Assembly (NCBI RefSeq): GCF_023369555.1
Contig: NZ_JACJVC010000016.1
Coordinates: 1-64,000 of the forward strand
Source of the DNA: Actinomyces sp. AC-20-1
GTDB lineage: Bacteria > Actinomycetota > Actinomycetes > Actinomycetales > Actinomycetaceae
Length of the DNA stretch: 64,000 nucleotides
Reading direction: 5' to 3'
In this document: positions 54,950 through 63,078 of the stretch, in pieces
Layout: every line of letters begins with the position of its first letter
How positions within the stretch are numbered: position 1 is the stretch's first letter
Position numbers and translations under genes: made by a program
Notes under the pieces: generated by a model
What the model saw: the letters and a program-made list of their open reading frames with translations, nothing else
Database searches by the model: none
Told to the model about the DNA's origin: nothing

Positions 54950-55903
54950 CTCCGCCCGGCCCAGGCGCCAGTAGCCCATGAAGGCGACGGTGCGCCGGTC
55001 CAGGCCCCGCTCGGCCACAAGGTGGCGGCGCATGGCTCGTACCGCCGAGGCCTCCCCCGCCAGCCAGGCGTACAGGCTCGTGCGCGACAGCGCCGCCCCG
55101 CCCTTGGCGTGGCGCGGCACCTCCCACAACAGCTCGTCCAGGCCGATCTCCTCGACCTCGTGCGGCCGTCCCACCGGGCACATCTCGGCCACGGCCCGGG
55201 CCACGCCCTCGACCAGTAGCGAGCCGTGCGCGGCGCCCTCGCGCCCCAGGACCCGCACCTCGAAGCCGGGGTGGGCGGGCAGGTAGGCGGCGTCGGCGGC
55301 ACGCGGCATCTCGACGACGGCCACGCCCCGGGCCTCCCGGGGCAGGTCCTGGAGGATGCGGGCGATGGCAGGAGCGGCGGTCTCGTCTCCGCCCAGGAGG
55401 AAACGCTCGGTGACGGCGGGCGGGACGAAGTCGATGCCGCCGCGCAGATGGGCGCCGGGCTCCTGCGTCGCCAGCCACGAGCGGGACGGGCCGAGCAGGA
55501 CGGCCCCGGTGCCGAGACCGGCCGCCTCGATCCAGCGGGCTGCCGGCCCCTCGGGGCCGTCAGGCCCGGTGTGGACGACCATGTCGACGTCGACCTCCGT
55601 GGCCGTCCCGTCACCGGTGAGCCCCTGTCCTGCCGGCCGCACCGCCCGGGTGGTGTAGGTGCGGATCGGCGGGCGCTGGGGCTCGGGAAGTGAGAGCCAC
55701 TGCCGGTACCAGTCGGGGCCGGAGGCGGGCAGGTGCGCGTAGCCGCCGTCGGGGGCGGGCAGGACGAGCTTGATGCGCTGGTCCCAGCCGGTGTCCGCCC
55801 AGTCGTCCAGGGTCGGGCCGGTGAAGGTGAGGCGGCGCATCGAGGGGGACAGGTCGCGCACGGCGGCCACCCTCACGTGGAAGAAGGGGAAGGGGGCGCT
55901 CAT
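54944..55903 (-). CDS. Siderophore-interacting protein (ferric-chelate reductase)
   Basis: 319 residues. FAD-binding domain with PIRTYTTRAVR (R-x-Y-T), NAD-binding part with FLLGGDETAAPAIARIL, and the C-terminal FMGYWRLGRAE typical of the SIP (ViuB) family. It reduces ferric-siderophore to release Fe2+ in the cytoplasm. Last gene of the iron operon; its ATG overlaps the ATPase stop (ATGA). Confidence 0.94.
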   Translation of the reverse strand: MSAPFPFFHVRVAAVRDLSPSMRRLTFTGPTLDDWADTGWDQRIKLVLPAPDGGYAHLPASGPDWYRQWLSLPEPQRPPIRTYTTRAVRPAGQGLTGDGTATEVDVDMVVHTGPDGPEGPAARWIEAAGLGTGAVLLGPSRSWLATQEPGAHLRGGIDFVPPAVTERFLLGGDETAAPAIARILQDLPREARGVAVVEMPRAADAAYLPAHPGFEVRVLGREGAAHGSLLVEGVARAVAEMCPVGRPHEVEEIGLDELLWEVPRHAKGGAALSRTSLYAWLAGEASAVRAMRRHLVAERGLDRRTVAFMGYWRLGRAEG

Positions 55904-56793
55904 GAGACCCGGGCCTCCGGGGCGGTGGCGGACGCGACGGGGACGTCGCCGTCGGGCACGGCCTCCTGGGGCACGGCGCCGCCGTCGAGGACGTGGTGGC
56001 GCCCGCGCGGGACGATGAGCGGGGTGCGCGAGACCGGGTCGGTGATGACCATGGCGTCGAGGTTGAACACGTCCCTCATGAGCCCGGCGGACAGGACCTC
56101 GCCCGGGGCCCCGCTGGCGGCGATCCTCCCCTCGCGCATGGCGATGAGGTGGTCGGCGTACCGGGCCGCGAGATTGATGTCATGCAGGACCATGACGACG
56201 GTGGTGCCGCGCGTGCGGTTGAGGTCGGTGAGCAGGTCCAGGACCTCGACCTGGTGGGTGAGGTCCAGGAAGGTGGTGGGCTCGTCCAGCAGGAGAACGT
56301 CCGTGCGCTGGGCGAGCGCCATGGCGATCCACACGCGCTGGCGCTGGCCGCCGCTGAGCTCATCGACGGCGCGGTCGGCGAGGTCGGTGGTGCCGGTGGC
56401 CGTCAGCGACTCCTCGACGACCTGGCGGTCCTGGGCGGTCCAGGAGGAGAACAGGCCCTGGTGGGGGTGGCGTCCGCGTCCCACGAGGTCGGCGACGGCG
56501 ATGCCCTCAGGGGCGATGGGCTGCTGGGGCAGCAGCCCCAGGCGCCGGGCGAGCACGCGGGTGGGCACCGTGCTGATGGCCTCGCCGTCGAGCAGGACGG
56601 AGCCGGAGCTGGGGGCGAGGATCCGGGCCATCGTCTTGAGCAGCGTGGACTTGCCGCAGGCGTTGGCGCCCACGATGACGGTGATCGCCCCCGTGGGCAC
56701 GGCCAGGTCCACGCCGTCGACGACGACGCGGCGCCCGTAGCCCGAGCGCAGGCCACGGGTGGCCAGGGTGCGGCTGACAGCGCGGTCGCTCAT
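55900..56793 (-). CDS. Iron-siderophore ABC ATPase (FecE/FepC type)
   Basis: 297 residues from the ATG at 56793. Walker A GANACGKST (42-50), signature LSGGQRQR, Walker B LLLDEPTTFLD, and VVMVLHDINLAARYAD with the switch His. The first third of the open frame (to 57879) is out of family. The tail (GGAVPQEAVPDG) is a short extension beyond the usual end. It energises the two permeases. Confidence 0.95.
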   Translation of the reverse strand: MSDRAVSRTLATRGLRSGYGRRVVVDGVDLAVPTGAITVIVGANACGKSTLLKTMARILAPSSGSVLLDGEAISTVPTRVLARRLGLLPQQPIAPEGIAVADLVGRGRHPHQGLFSSWTAQDRQVVEESLTATGTTDLADRAVDELSGGQRQRVWIAMALAQRTDVLLLDEPTTFLDLTHQVEVLDLLTDLNRTRGTTVVMVLHDINLAARYADHLIAMREGRIAASGAPGEVLSAGLMRDVFNLDAMVITDPVSRTPLIVPRGRHHVLDGGAVPQEAVPDGDVPVASATAPEARVS

Positions 56794-57857
56794 GCGGAGG
56801 CTCCCTGTCGGTTGATGCGGATGAGCTGGCTGACCAGGTAGGGGGCGCCAACGATCCCGGTGACCACGCCCACGGGCAGCGTCGTCGGGAAGAGGTGCTG
56901 CCCGGCGAGGTCGGCGCCGAGGACGATGACGGCGCCCATGAGCCCGGCCGGCAGCAGGAGGGTGCGGTCGGTGCGCCCCACGAGCCGGGCCGCCAGGGGG
57001 CCGGACAGGAAGGACACGAAGGCGATGGGGCCGGTGGCGGCGGTGGCGAAGGCGGACAGCGCCACCATGGTGAGCACGAGCAGGAGGCGGGTGCGCTCGA
57101 CGCCCACCCCCAGGCCGGTGGCGGTCTCGTCGCCCAGGGGCAGGACCCTGAGGTCGCGTCCGGCACCGCCCAGCAGCAGCGCGCACACGAGCACCGCGCC
57201 GGCCAGGTAGGGCACCTCCGACCACTGCGAGGAGGACAGGGACCCGCTGAGCCAGCGCATGGCGGCGGCGACGTTGTACTGGGAGGTTGTGAGCTGGAGG
57301 TAGGCGGTGACGGAGCCGAGCATGGAGGACACGCCGATGCCGATGAGGATGAGGCGCCCGCCCTGCGCCCGGCCCCGCCCGGAGAGGACGAAGATGAGGC
57401 CCGCGGTGAGGAGCCCCGCGGCCACGGCCACGAGGTTGAGCCGGGTGCCGGACCAGCCCAGGACGAGGATGCAGTAGACCGCGGCGGTCGAGGCCCCCGA
57501 GGTGATACCAATGATGTCCGGGCTGGCGAGCTGGTTGCGCAGCATCGTCTGGGAGGTGGTCCCGGCCATCCCGAAGGCCAGGCCGGCCAGCAGCCCGATG
57601 ACGGCGCGCGGCAGGCGCAGCTCGCCGACGGCGAAGGAGGCGCCGGGCACCGCCCGCCCGGTGAGGACCGCCCAGACCTGCGCGGGCGGGTACCAGGTGT
57701 CCCCGATGAGCACCTGCGCCCACCACAGGACTACGGCGACCAGGGCGAGGGCCAGGGTGACGGCCGCGTAGCGGCGGGTCCGGCGTCGGCGTCCGGCCGA
57801 GGTGAAGCCGGGGGCGGGGACGGCCGGCGCCGGCCGGGCGGTGCTGAGAGCGCTCAC
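56790..57857 (-). CDS. Iron-siderophore permease 2 (FecCD family)
   Basis: 355 residues from a GTG at 57857. About nine or ten helices; RLPRAVIGLLAGLAFGMAGTTSQTMLRNQLASPDIIG and GLGVGVERTRLLL are family hallmarks. Overlaps the ATPase start by 4 bases and the permease 1 stop by 4 bases. Confidence 0.94.
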   Translation of the reverse strand: MSALSTARPAPAVPAPGFTSAGRRRRTRRYAAVTLALALVAVVLWWAQVLIGDTWYPPAQVWAVLTGRAVPGASFAVGELRLPRAVIGLLAGLAFGMAGTTSQTMLRNQLASPDIIGITSGASTAAVYCILVLGWSGTRLNLVAVAAGLLTAGLIFVLSGRGRAQGGRLILIGIGVSSMLGSVTAYLQLTTSQYNVAAAMRWLSGSLSSSQWSEVPYLAGAVLVCALLLGGAGRDLRVLPLGDETATGLGVGVERTRLLLVLTMVALSAFATAATGPIAFVSFLSGPLAARLVGRTDRTLLLPAGLMGAVIVLGADLAGQHLFPTTLPVGVVTGIVGAPYLVSQLIRINRQGASA

Positions 57858-58888
57858 AGCTCACGCACCTTGGCACCACGGGCGATGAGGATGAGGACGG
57901 GCGCCCCCACGAAGGCGGTGACGACGCCGACCGACACCTGCCCGGGCCGTGCGATGACCCGGCCGAGCACGTCAGACAGTGTGAGCAGGACGGAGCCTCC
58001 CAGGGCGGACAGGGGCAGCACCCACCGGTGGTCCGGCCCGACGAGCATGCGCACGGCGTGGGGGACCATGAGCCCGACGAAGCCGATGGGGCCGGCCAGG
58101 GCTGTCGTCGTCGCGCACAGGATGACCCCGGAGGCGGCCGCCAGCAGGCGGGTGCGCCCCACGTGGACCCCCAGGCCCACGGCCATCTCGTCGCCCAGGG
58201 CCAGGGAGTTGAGCGCCGAGGCGCTGAGGGCGGCGAGCAGGACGGCCACGACGAGGAAGGGGGCGACCGTCGTCAGGGACTGCCAGGTGCCCCGGCCCAG
58301 CGAGCCGACCTGCCAGAAGCGGAAGTCGTCCAGGCCCGAGGCACGCGGCAGCATGACGGCACTGATGGCGCTCGACAGGGCGGCGGCCGTGGCGACGCCC
58401 GCCAGGGCGAGCTTGACCGGGGTGGCGCCGCCCGGACCGAGCGAGCCGACGAGGTAGACGAGGACGGCGGTGGCAGCGGCACCCGCCATGGCGGTCCACA
58501 GGTACTGCGAGAGGCTGGAGATCCCGAGGAAGGCGATGGACACGACCATCGCCAGGGAGGCGCCGGTGTTGATCCCCAGGATGCCGGGGTCGGCAATGGG
58601 GTTGCGGGTGACGGCCTGCATGAGGGCGCCCGAGACGCCCAGGGCCGCCCCGGCCACGAGGGCGGTGGCGGTGCGCGGCAGGCGCTCGGTCACCGCGACG
58701 GCACCCAGGTCGCCCTCGTGCCCCAGGCCCGCCAGACCGCGCAGGACCTCGGGGAGGGTGACGACGCGCGGCCCGAAGGCGATGGAGGCCAGGACCGCCA
58801 GCCCGACGAGGACCAGGAGGAGGACGAGGACACCCACCCGCCTGCCGGCGGTCCGGGAGGCGGCAGGCGGGTGGGCGGCTGCGCTCAC
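57854..58888 (-). CDS. Iron-siderophore permease 1 (FecCD family)
   Basis: 344 residues from a GTG at 58888, 2 bases past the binding-protein stop. RLPRTATALVAGAALGVSGALMQAVTRNPIADPGILG and LGDEMAVGLGVHVGRTRLL are the FecCD signatures. A farther GTG at 58948 would lie inside the previous gene and lacks family similarity. Confidence 0.93.
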   Translation of the reverse strand: MSAAAHPPAASRTAGRRVGVLVLLLVLVGLAVLASIAFGPRVVTLPEVLRGLAGLGHEGDLGAVAVTERLPRTATALVAGAALGVSGALMQAVTRNPIADPGILGINTGASLAMVVSIAFLGISSLSQYLWTAMAGAAATAVLVYLVGSLGPGGATPVKLALAGVATAAALSSAISAVMLPRASGLDDFRFWQVGSLGRGTWQSLTTVAPFLVVAVLLAALSASALNSLALGDEMAVGLGVHVGRTRLLAAASGVILCATTTALAGPIGFVGLMVPHAVRMLVGPDHRWVLPLSALGGSVLLTLSDVLGRVIARPGQVSVGVVTAFVGAPVLILIARGAKVREL

Positions 58889-58890
58889 GC

Positions 58891-59913
58891 TCAGGCGACC
58901 TTGGAGGCGGCCTCGCCGAGGAGCCTGAGGTACTCCTTGATCCCCCACGGGATGGACAGAGGGCCGGGGTTGGTGGAGGCGGACAGGGGCGTGCCGTTGC
59001 CGACCCAGGCGATGGCGCCGTTCTTGATGGCGGGGATGGTGCCCAGCAGCGGGTCGGCCTGGAGGGCGGCGAGCTCGGAGCCGTCGCCGTACATCACCAT
59101 GAGGTCGACGTCGGACAGCGTGTCGGCGTTCTCGGCGGCGACCTGGACGAAGAAGGTCTCCGGGTCGGCGTCAGCGGCGGCCTGGACCGAGGGGGGCACG
59201 CTCATGCCCAGGTCCGCCAGGAAGCCGGTGCGCGGGTCGCCGGGGGTGTAGTAGCCGATGGAGGACATGTCGGCGGGGGTAGCGTAGAAGAAGGCACCGG
59301 CCTTGCCCCTGATCTGCGGGTAGGGGGCGAGGGCCTCGGTGATCTGCTGCTCGAGGTCGGAGATGAGGGCCTTGCCCTCGGCCTCCTTGTTCATGGCCTG
59401 GGAGTCCATGGTGATCATCTCGCGCCAGGGGGTGGTCCAAGGGAAGGACGGGTAGGCGACGGTCGGGGCGATCTTGGTCAGGGTGTCGTAGGACTCCTGG
59501 TCCAGCCCCGAGTACGCGGCGAGGATGATGTCGGGGGTTGTGGCGGCGACGGCCTCGTAGTCGATGCCGTCGGTCTCGTCGAACAGGACGGGCTGCTCGG
59601 CGCCTGCGGCGACGAGCTCGTCGACCTTCTCCTTGGTCCACGCCAGCATCCCGGAGCCGTCCTCGACGCCCCAGGTCTGGGCGGCGAAGCCGACGGGCAT
59701 GATGCCCAGGGCGAGGGCGACGTCCTGGTTGGCCCAGTTGACGCTGGCGATGCGGCTGACCTCCGTGGGCACCTCAGTGGTGCCGAAGGCGTGGGTGATG
59801 GTGGTGCCGCCGCCGGAGCTGCCGGCCGGCCCAGTGGAGCCGCAGGCGGCCAGGAGGGCGCCCAGAGGCAGGACGGCACCGGTCAGGAGGAAGGACTTGC
59901 GAGAGAGGGCCAC
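58891..59913 (-). CDS. Iron-siderophore-binding lipoprotein (FecB/FepB type)
   Basis: 340 residues from a GTG at 59913 (AGGAA). RKSFLLTGAVLPLGALLAAC is a lipoprotein signal with Cys24. ITHAFGTTEVPTEVSRIASVNWANQDVALALG and GIDYEAVAATTPDIILAAYSG belong to the periplasmic-binding-protein-2 (TroA-like) family. First gene of the operon, behind an iron box. It captures ferric siderophores at the cell surface; the siderophore is not known. Confidence 0.94.
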   Translation of the reverse strand: MALSRKSFLLTGAVLPLGALLAACGSTGPAGSSGGGTTITHAFGTTEVPTEVSRIASVNWANQDVALALGIMPVGFAAQTWGVEDGSGMLAWTKEKVDELVAAGAEQPVLFDETDGIDYEAVAATTPDIILAAYSGLDQESYDTLTKIAPTVAYPSFPWTTPWREMITMDSQAMNKEAEGKALISDLEQQITEALAPYPQIRGKAGAFFYATPADMSSIGYYTPGDPRTGFLADLGMSVPPSVQAAADADPETFFVQVAAENADTLSDVDLMVMYGDGSELAALQADPLLGTIPAIKNGAIAWVGNGTPLSASTNPGPLSIPWGIKEYLRLLGEAASKVA

Positions 59914-59953
59914 GAGGCGTTCCTGTCAGGAGGCGATGAGAGCGTCACCGACA

Positions 59954-59972
59954 ATAGCGGAGGCTTACCTAA
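59954..59972 (-). promoter_or_regulatory. DtxR/IdeR iron box
   Basis: Reverse-strand TTAGGTAAGCCTCCGCTAT: the first 12 bases fit the consensus TWAGGTWAGSCT exactly, the second half weakly (about 15 of 19). It lies 41 bases before the binding-protein start. Repression when Fe2+ is plentiful is expected. Confidence 0.75.
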
Positions 59973-60423
59973 CTAACCAGGTGCGCAATTCATGTCGTCG
60001 GACACGTTCTTCCTGACACCTGACGCGAAGGATGGAGCGTCTGTAGGCCCGGGATCGCCCGTCGGCTCCGTGGTGACACGCGCCCCTCGCCCCGCCCCCG
60101 CAGCCTCAGCGGCGCGGGTTGCACGCTCACGTGAACGCGACTCACGCACGATCCGCATGATTCCGCGGTTTCCTCGACCGGACGCTGGGCGTACATCGGC
60201 TCCCATGTGCGCCGCTGTCACGCACGCACATGGGAGCCGATGCGACCGCTTCCCTCTCAGCGCATGATCCCCAGGATTCCAACGAATACTCCAGATCGCC
60301 AAGTCACACCAGTAACATGAGCGTGCAACAGCGCAGTCCACCCCCAGCACAACAGGCTCGGAGCTCGGCCCCAACGATGCCGACCACACCGTTCCACGGG
60401 TCGACGCGTGCAAGGCTGGCGCC
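59973..60423. other. Intergenic region before the fructosamine-kinase gene
   Basis: About 450 bases with lower GC than the rest and no convincing frame. It contains the long hairpin at 60194-60242 and a possible leaderless -10 (AAGGCT, 60412-60417). Confidence 0.6.
60194..60242. repeat. 18-bp inverted repeat (hairpin)
   Basis: CATCGGCTCCCATGTGCG at 60194-60211 is perfectly complementary to 60225-60242 across a 13-base loop. It lies inside a divergent gap, more than 180 bases from either gene, so it is not a terminator of a protein gene. Perhaps part of a small RNA or a protein site. Confidence 0.7.
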
Positions 60424-61377
60424 ATGAGCAGCCGACCCCAGCCCACGATCCGTAAGACCGACGACTTCCCCGGGGCGACACGCCTGGAGGCCCAGGGGCT
60501 GGAGTGGTTGGCCGAGGCGATGCCCGAGGGCGGCACCCACGTCGTACCGGCGACCATCGGCGACGGCTGGATCGAGGAGCCACGCCTGAGCGCCGGCCGG
60601 GTGACGCCCGAGGCTGCACGGGCCTTCGGCCGGGCCCTGGCGGTGACCCACGCCGCCGGCGCCCCCGCCTTCGGTGCCGCTCCGCCCGGCTGGGACGGGC
60701 GCACCCGCATGGGGCGCTCGGACATCCGTTTGCGTCCGCACGCGCCAGAGGCGGTTCAGGACCGCCCCCGCAGCTGGGGCCGCTTCTACGCCGAGGATCG
60801 GATCGCACCCTACGTCGCTGCGGGCCGGGACCGGGGCTCGCTCAGCAGCGGCGAGGCCGGCCTCATCGAGCGGGTGTGCGAGCGCCTGGTCGACGGCGAC
60901 TTCGACTCCCCGCAGCCCGAGCTCACGCGCCACAGGGCTCAGGAGCGCGGCGAGCGCGTGGCGGTTGCCCGCAGCCACGGGGACCTGTGGACCGGCAACG
61001 TCCTGTGGGTGCCGGCGGCCGAGGCCGCATCCTGGGCTCCCGAAGGAGCCGGGTGCGGGCCGGGTGGTGCCGACCGCGGCGGGCGCGACGGCGGGCCGGG
61101 CAGCCCACGCTCAGGGCCGGGGGCCGAGATCGTCGGCGTGCTCATCGACCCGATGGCTCACGGCGCCCACGCCGAGACGGATCTGGCGGCCCTGGGCGTC
61201 TTCGGTCAGCGGTTCCTCGGGGAGGTCTACGCGGGCTACGACGAGGTGTCCGCCTTGGCCGACGGTTGGCAGGAGCGGGTGGGGCTGCACCAGCTGCACA
61301 TGCTCATGATCCACGTCTTCCTCTTCGGCGGAGGCTACGGGGCCCAGGCGGCCGCGCTCGCGCGCCGGTACGTCTGA
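60424..61377 (+). CDS. Fructosamine/ketosamine-3-kinase family protein
   Basis: 317 residues. Aminoglycoside-phosphotransferase-like fold: SHGDLWTGNVLW (185-192, catalytic Asp187) and LIDPMAHGAHAETDLAAL (Asp242), as in fructosamine kinases. It phosphorylates C3 of ketoamine adducts so they fall off proteins. About 50 residues separate the two motifs instead of about 15; the extra is a Gly/Pro/Arg-rich insert (GAGCGPGGADRGGRDGGPGS). Probably leaderless. Confidence 0.88.
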   Translation: MSSRPQPTIRKTDDFPGATRLEAQGLEWLAEAMPEGGTHVVPATIGDGWIEEPRLSAGRVTPEAARAFGRALAVTHAAGAPAFGAAPPGWDGRTRMGRSDIRLRPHAPEAVQDRPRSWGRFYAEDRIAPYVAAGRDRGSLSSGEAGLIERVCERLVDGDFDSPQPELTRHRAQERGERVAVARSHGDLWTGNVLWVPAAEAASWAPEGAGCGPGGADRGGRDGGPGSPRSGPGAEIVGVLIDPMAHGAHAETDLAALGVFGQRFLGEVYAGYDEVSALADGWQERVGLHQLHMLMIHVFLFGGGYGAQAAALARRYV

Positions 61378-61712
61378 GGAGGGCCGCCCGGCGCCCGTCG
61401 GACCGGCGACGAGACCAGCCGCAGATCCCGACCCACCCCAGCACCCTCCTCTCACGGGCTCGGACCACTGCCCCGGGAGGGATGTCTCAGCCGGCACGAC
61501 CACCGCCCGGTCTCACCCTGGACGACGGCTCTCCCGCGACAGACACGCGCTACATCATGTGCTCGACCCCGCGGTGACCGCTGTCGTTCAGCACGAGGTT
61601 GCGGCACGGGCGTCGCGAGCCGCGGGAACGCCATCGCGTCGGCGCCTGAGGTCCGACACTGTCGGCACCAGCCCTTACCACCGCACCCGCACACCACCCT
61701 CCCGGCGCGCAC

Positions 61713-61874
61713 CGCCGACTCACCGGCACCACGTTCGTCACCGCCCTGGGATCCCTGCCCTTCGGCTATGGCATCGGCGTCATCGCAGGCGCACGCCCCC
61801 CGATGCGCCCGCCCCCCACCGAGGGCCTCGCCAGGGCCGTCGAGGTGCTGTGCGAGTCCCTCACCCGGGCATGA
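61713..61874 (+). pseudogene. Relic of a sugar-porter MFS gene
   Basis: 54 codons in one frame: RRLTGTTFVTALGSLPFGYGIGVIAGARPPM resembles the first helix of sugar porters (FGYDTGVISGALPPM). After that the reading is Pro-rich and ends at TGA (61872). There is no start codon or ribosome site. It probably marks a lost transporter beside the isomerase gene at 62001. The bases 61378-61712 before it show no gene. Confidence 0.5.
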
Positions 61875-61886
61875 CGACCACGTGAG

Positions 61887-61929
61887 ACGGTGGGGTCTGC
61901 CGGCCCCCTCGACCGGCAGACCCCACCGT
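61887..61929. terminator. Terminator after the TIM-barrel gene
   Basis: 17-bp perfect stem (61887-61903 with 61913-61929), loop CCCCCTCGA. It lies 71 bases beyond the stop at 62001. Confidence 0.8.
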
Positions 61930-62000
61930 GCTCGTTCTCGCGGAGGGGCCGCGCCGCCCCACAGGGCTCGAGACGGCGGGCCCGGTCGGGCACCTCGGGC

Positions 62001-62906
62001 TCAGCGTGCGAGCTTGCCGGCGCGCAGCACCGACGCGGTGCGCAGGGCCGTCGGGAACGGTGTGTCCGGGTGGCACGGGAACATGTCCTGCTCGACGATG
62101 ACGAAGATCTCCGGGTCCAGGCGCCACATCTCGCGCGTGATGGACTCAACCGTCGGGACTCCGTGGGGAGGCTCGCAGATCGCGCCGATCTGGACCGCGT
62201 CGTAGAAGCCCAGGTCCTTGTCGCGCACAACCGACATCTTCGCCGGGTCGACCTGCTTGAAGTGCATGTACTCCACTCGGTCCGCGTACCGGCGGATGAT
62301 CTCGGCGCTGTCACCGCTGCAGTACTCGATGTGACCGGTGTCCAGGCACAGCCCTACCTTCTGCGGGTCCGTCATGTCCAGCCACTTGTACGTCTGCTCC
62401 TGCGTCTCCACGTGGGAGTCGGCGTGCGGGTGGAAGACCGCGCGAAGACCCGTCTCGGCCTTGACGATCTCCGAGACCTGCTCCGTGGCCTTGACGAGCT
62501 GGGCGAAGCCCTCCTCGTCCAGCTCCTTGCCCTCCACGAACTCGCCGGAGAACAGGTCCCGGTACATGGCCGGCAGCAGCACCAGGTACGTGCCGCCGAC
62601 GGCCGCAGCCAGACGGGCCACGTCCAGGGCGTCCTTCGTGATGCTCTCAAGCTCCTCGGCGCGGTGGAACGCGCCGCCGACCGTGCCCGCCGAGACCCTG
62701 AGGTCTCGCTTCGCCAGCTCGTCCGCCAGCTCGTTGGGGTCCGTCGGGAGGAAGCCGTAGGGGCCGATCTCCATGTACCGGTACCCTGCCATGGCGATCT
62801 CATCGAGGTACCGCTGCCCCGTGGTCTGCAACGGCGAGTCGGGCATCCACACCCCCCACGAGTCGGGGGCCGAACCGAGGCGGGCGTTCGTCATGAAAGA
62901 AGACAT
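62001..62906 (-). CDS. IolE/IolI-like sugar isomerase/epimerase (TIM barrel)
   Basis: 301 residues from the ATG at 62906 (AAGGAG eight bases before). N-terminus LGSAPDSWGVWMPDSPLQTT is the inosose-isomerase/dehydratase style. Metal residues occur in VFHPHADSHVE (His, Glu), GLCLDTGHIEYC (Asp, His), YMHFKQVDP (His) and IFVIVEQDM (Glu). It may act on keto-inositol or another keto-sugar; no iol genes are in view. Preceded by two CACGTG-centred sites and controlled by the LacI gene upstream. Confidence 0.85.
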   Translation of the reverse strand: MSSFMTNARLGSAPDSWGVWMPDSPLQTTGQRYLDEIAMAGYRYMEIGPYGFLPTDPNELADELAKRDLRVSAGTVGGAFHRAEELESITKDALDVARLAAAVGGTYLVLLPAMYRDLFSGEFVEGKELDEEGFAQLVKATEQVSEIVKAETGLRAVFHPHADSHVETQEQTYKWLDMTDPQKVGLCLDTGHIEYCSGDSAEIIRRYADRVEYMHFKQVDPAKMSVVRDKDLGFYDAVQIGAICEPPHGVPTVESITREMWRLDPEIFVIVEQDMFPCHPDTPFPTALRTASVLRAGKLAR

Positions 62907-62952
62907 CGTTGTACTCCTTGGGTAGGTCGTCGGGTCGTGGCCACTCACATCG

Positions 62953-62966
62953 TGATCACGTGACAA
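62953..62966 (-). promoter_or_regulatory. Operator at the start of the TIM-barrel transcript
   Basis: Reverse-strand TTGTCACGTGATCA. It lies where transcription from the promoter at 62971 should begin. Confidence 0.6.
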
Positions 62967-62970
62967 CCGC

Positions 62971-62999
62971 AGGCTAGCCCTCTTCGCATCTCTTGTGAA
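62971..62999 (-). promoter_or_regulatory. Promoter of the TIM-barrel gene
   Basis: Reverse strand: -35 TTCACA (62994-62999), 17 bases, -10 TAGCCT (62971-62976). Confidence 0.65.
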
Positions 63000-63018
63000 G
63001 GGGTGCGCGCGAACAGAT

Positions 63019-63032
63019 TTGTCACGTGGCAA
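63019..63032 (+). promoter_or_regulatory. Second operator, upstream
   Basis: TTGTCACGTGGCAA, same TTGTCACGTG core as the first site but on the opposite strand; centres 66 bp apart. Near-perfect inverted repeat. Confidence 0.6.
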
Positions 63033-63078
63033 CCACTGAGCCGTCACCCCCCGGCGACTGCGCAGCGGGAGGATGGGC

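Noticed and set aside
55900-57879. 659-residue version of the ABC ATPase
   Set aside because: The extra part is a shadow of the permease gene; the family start at 56793 has the normal operon overlap.
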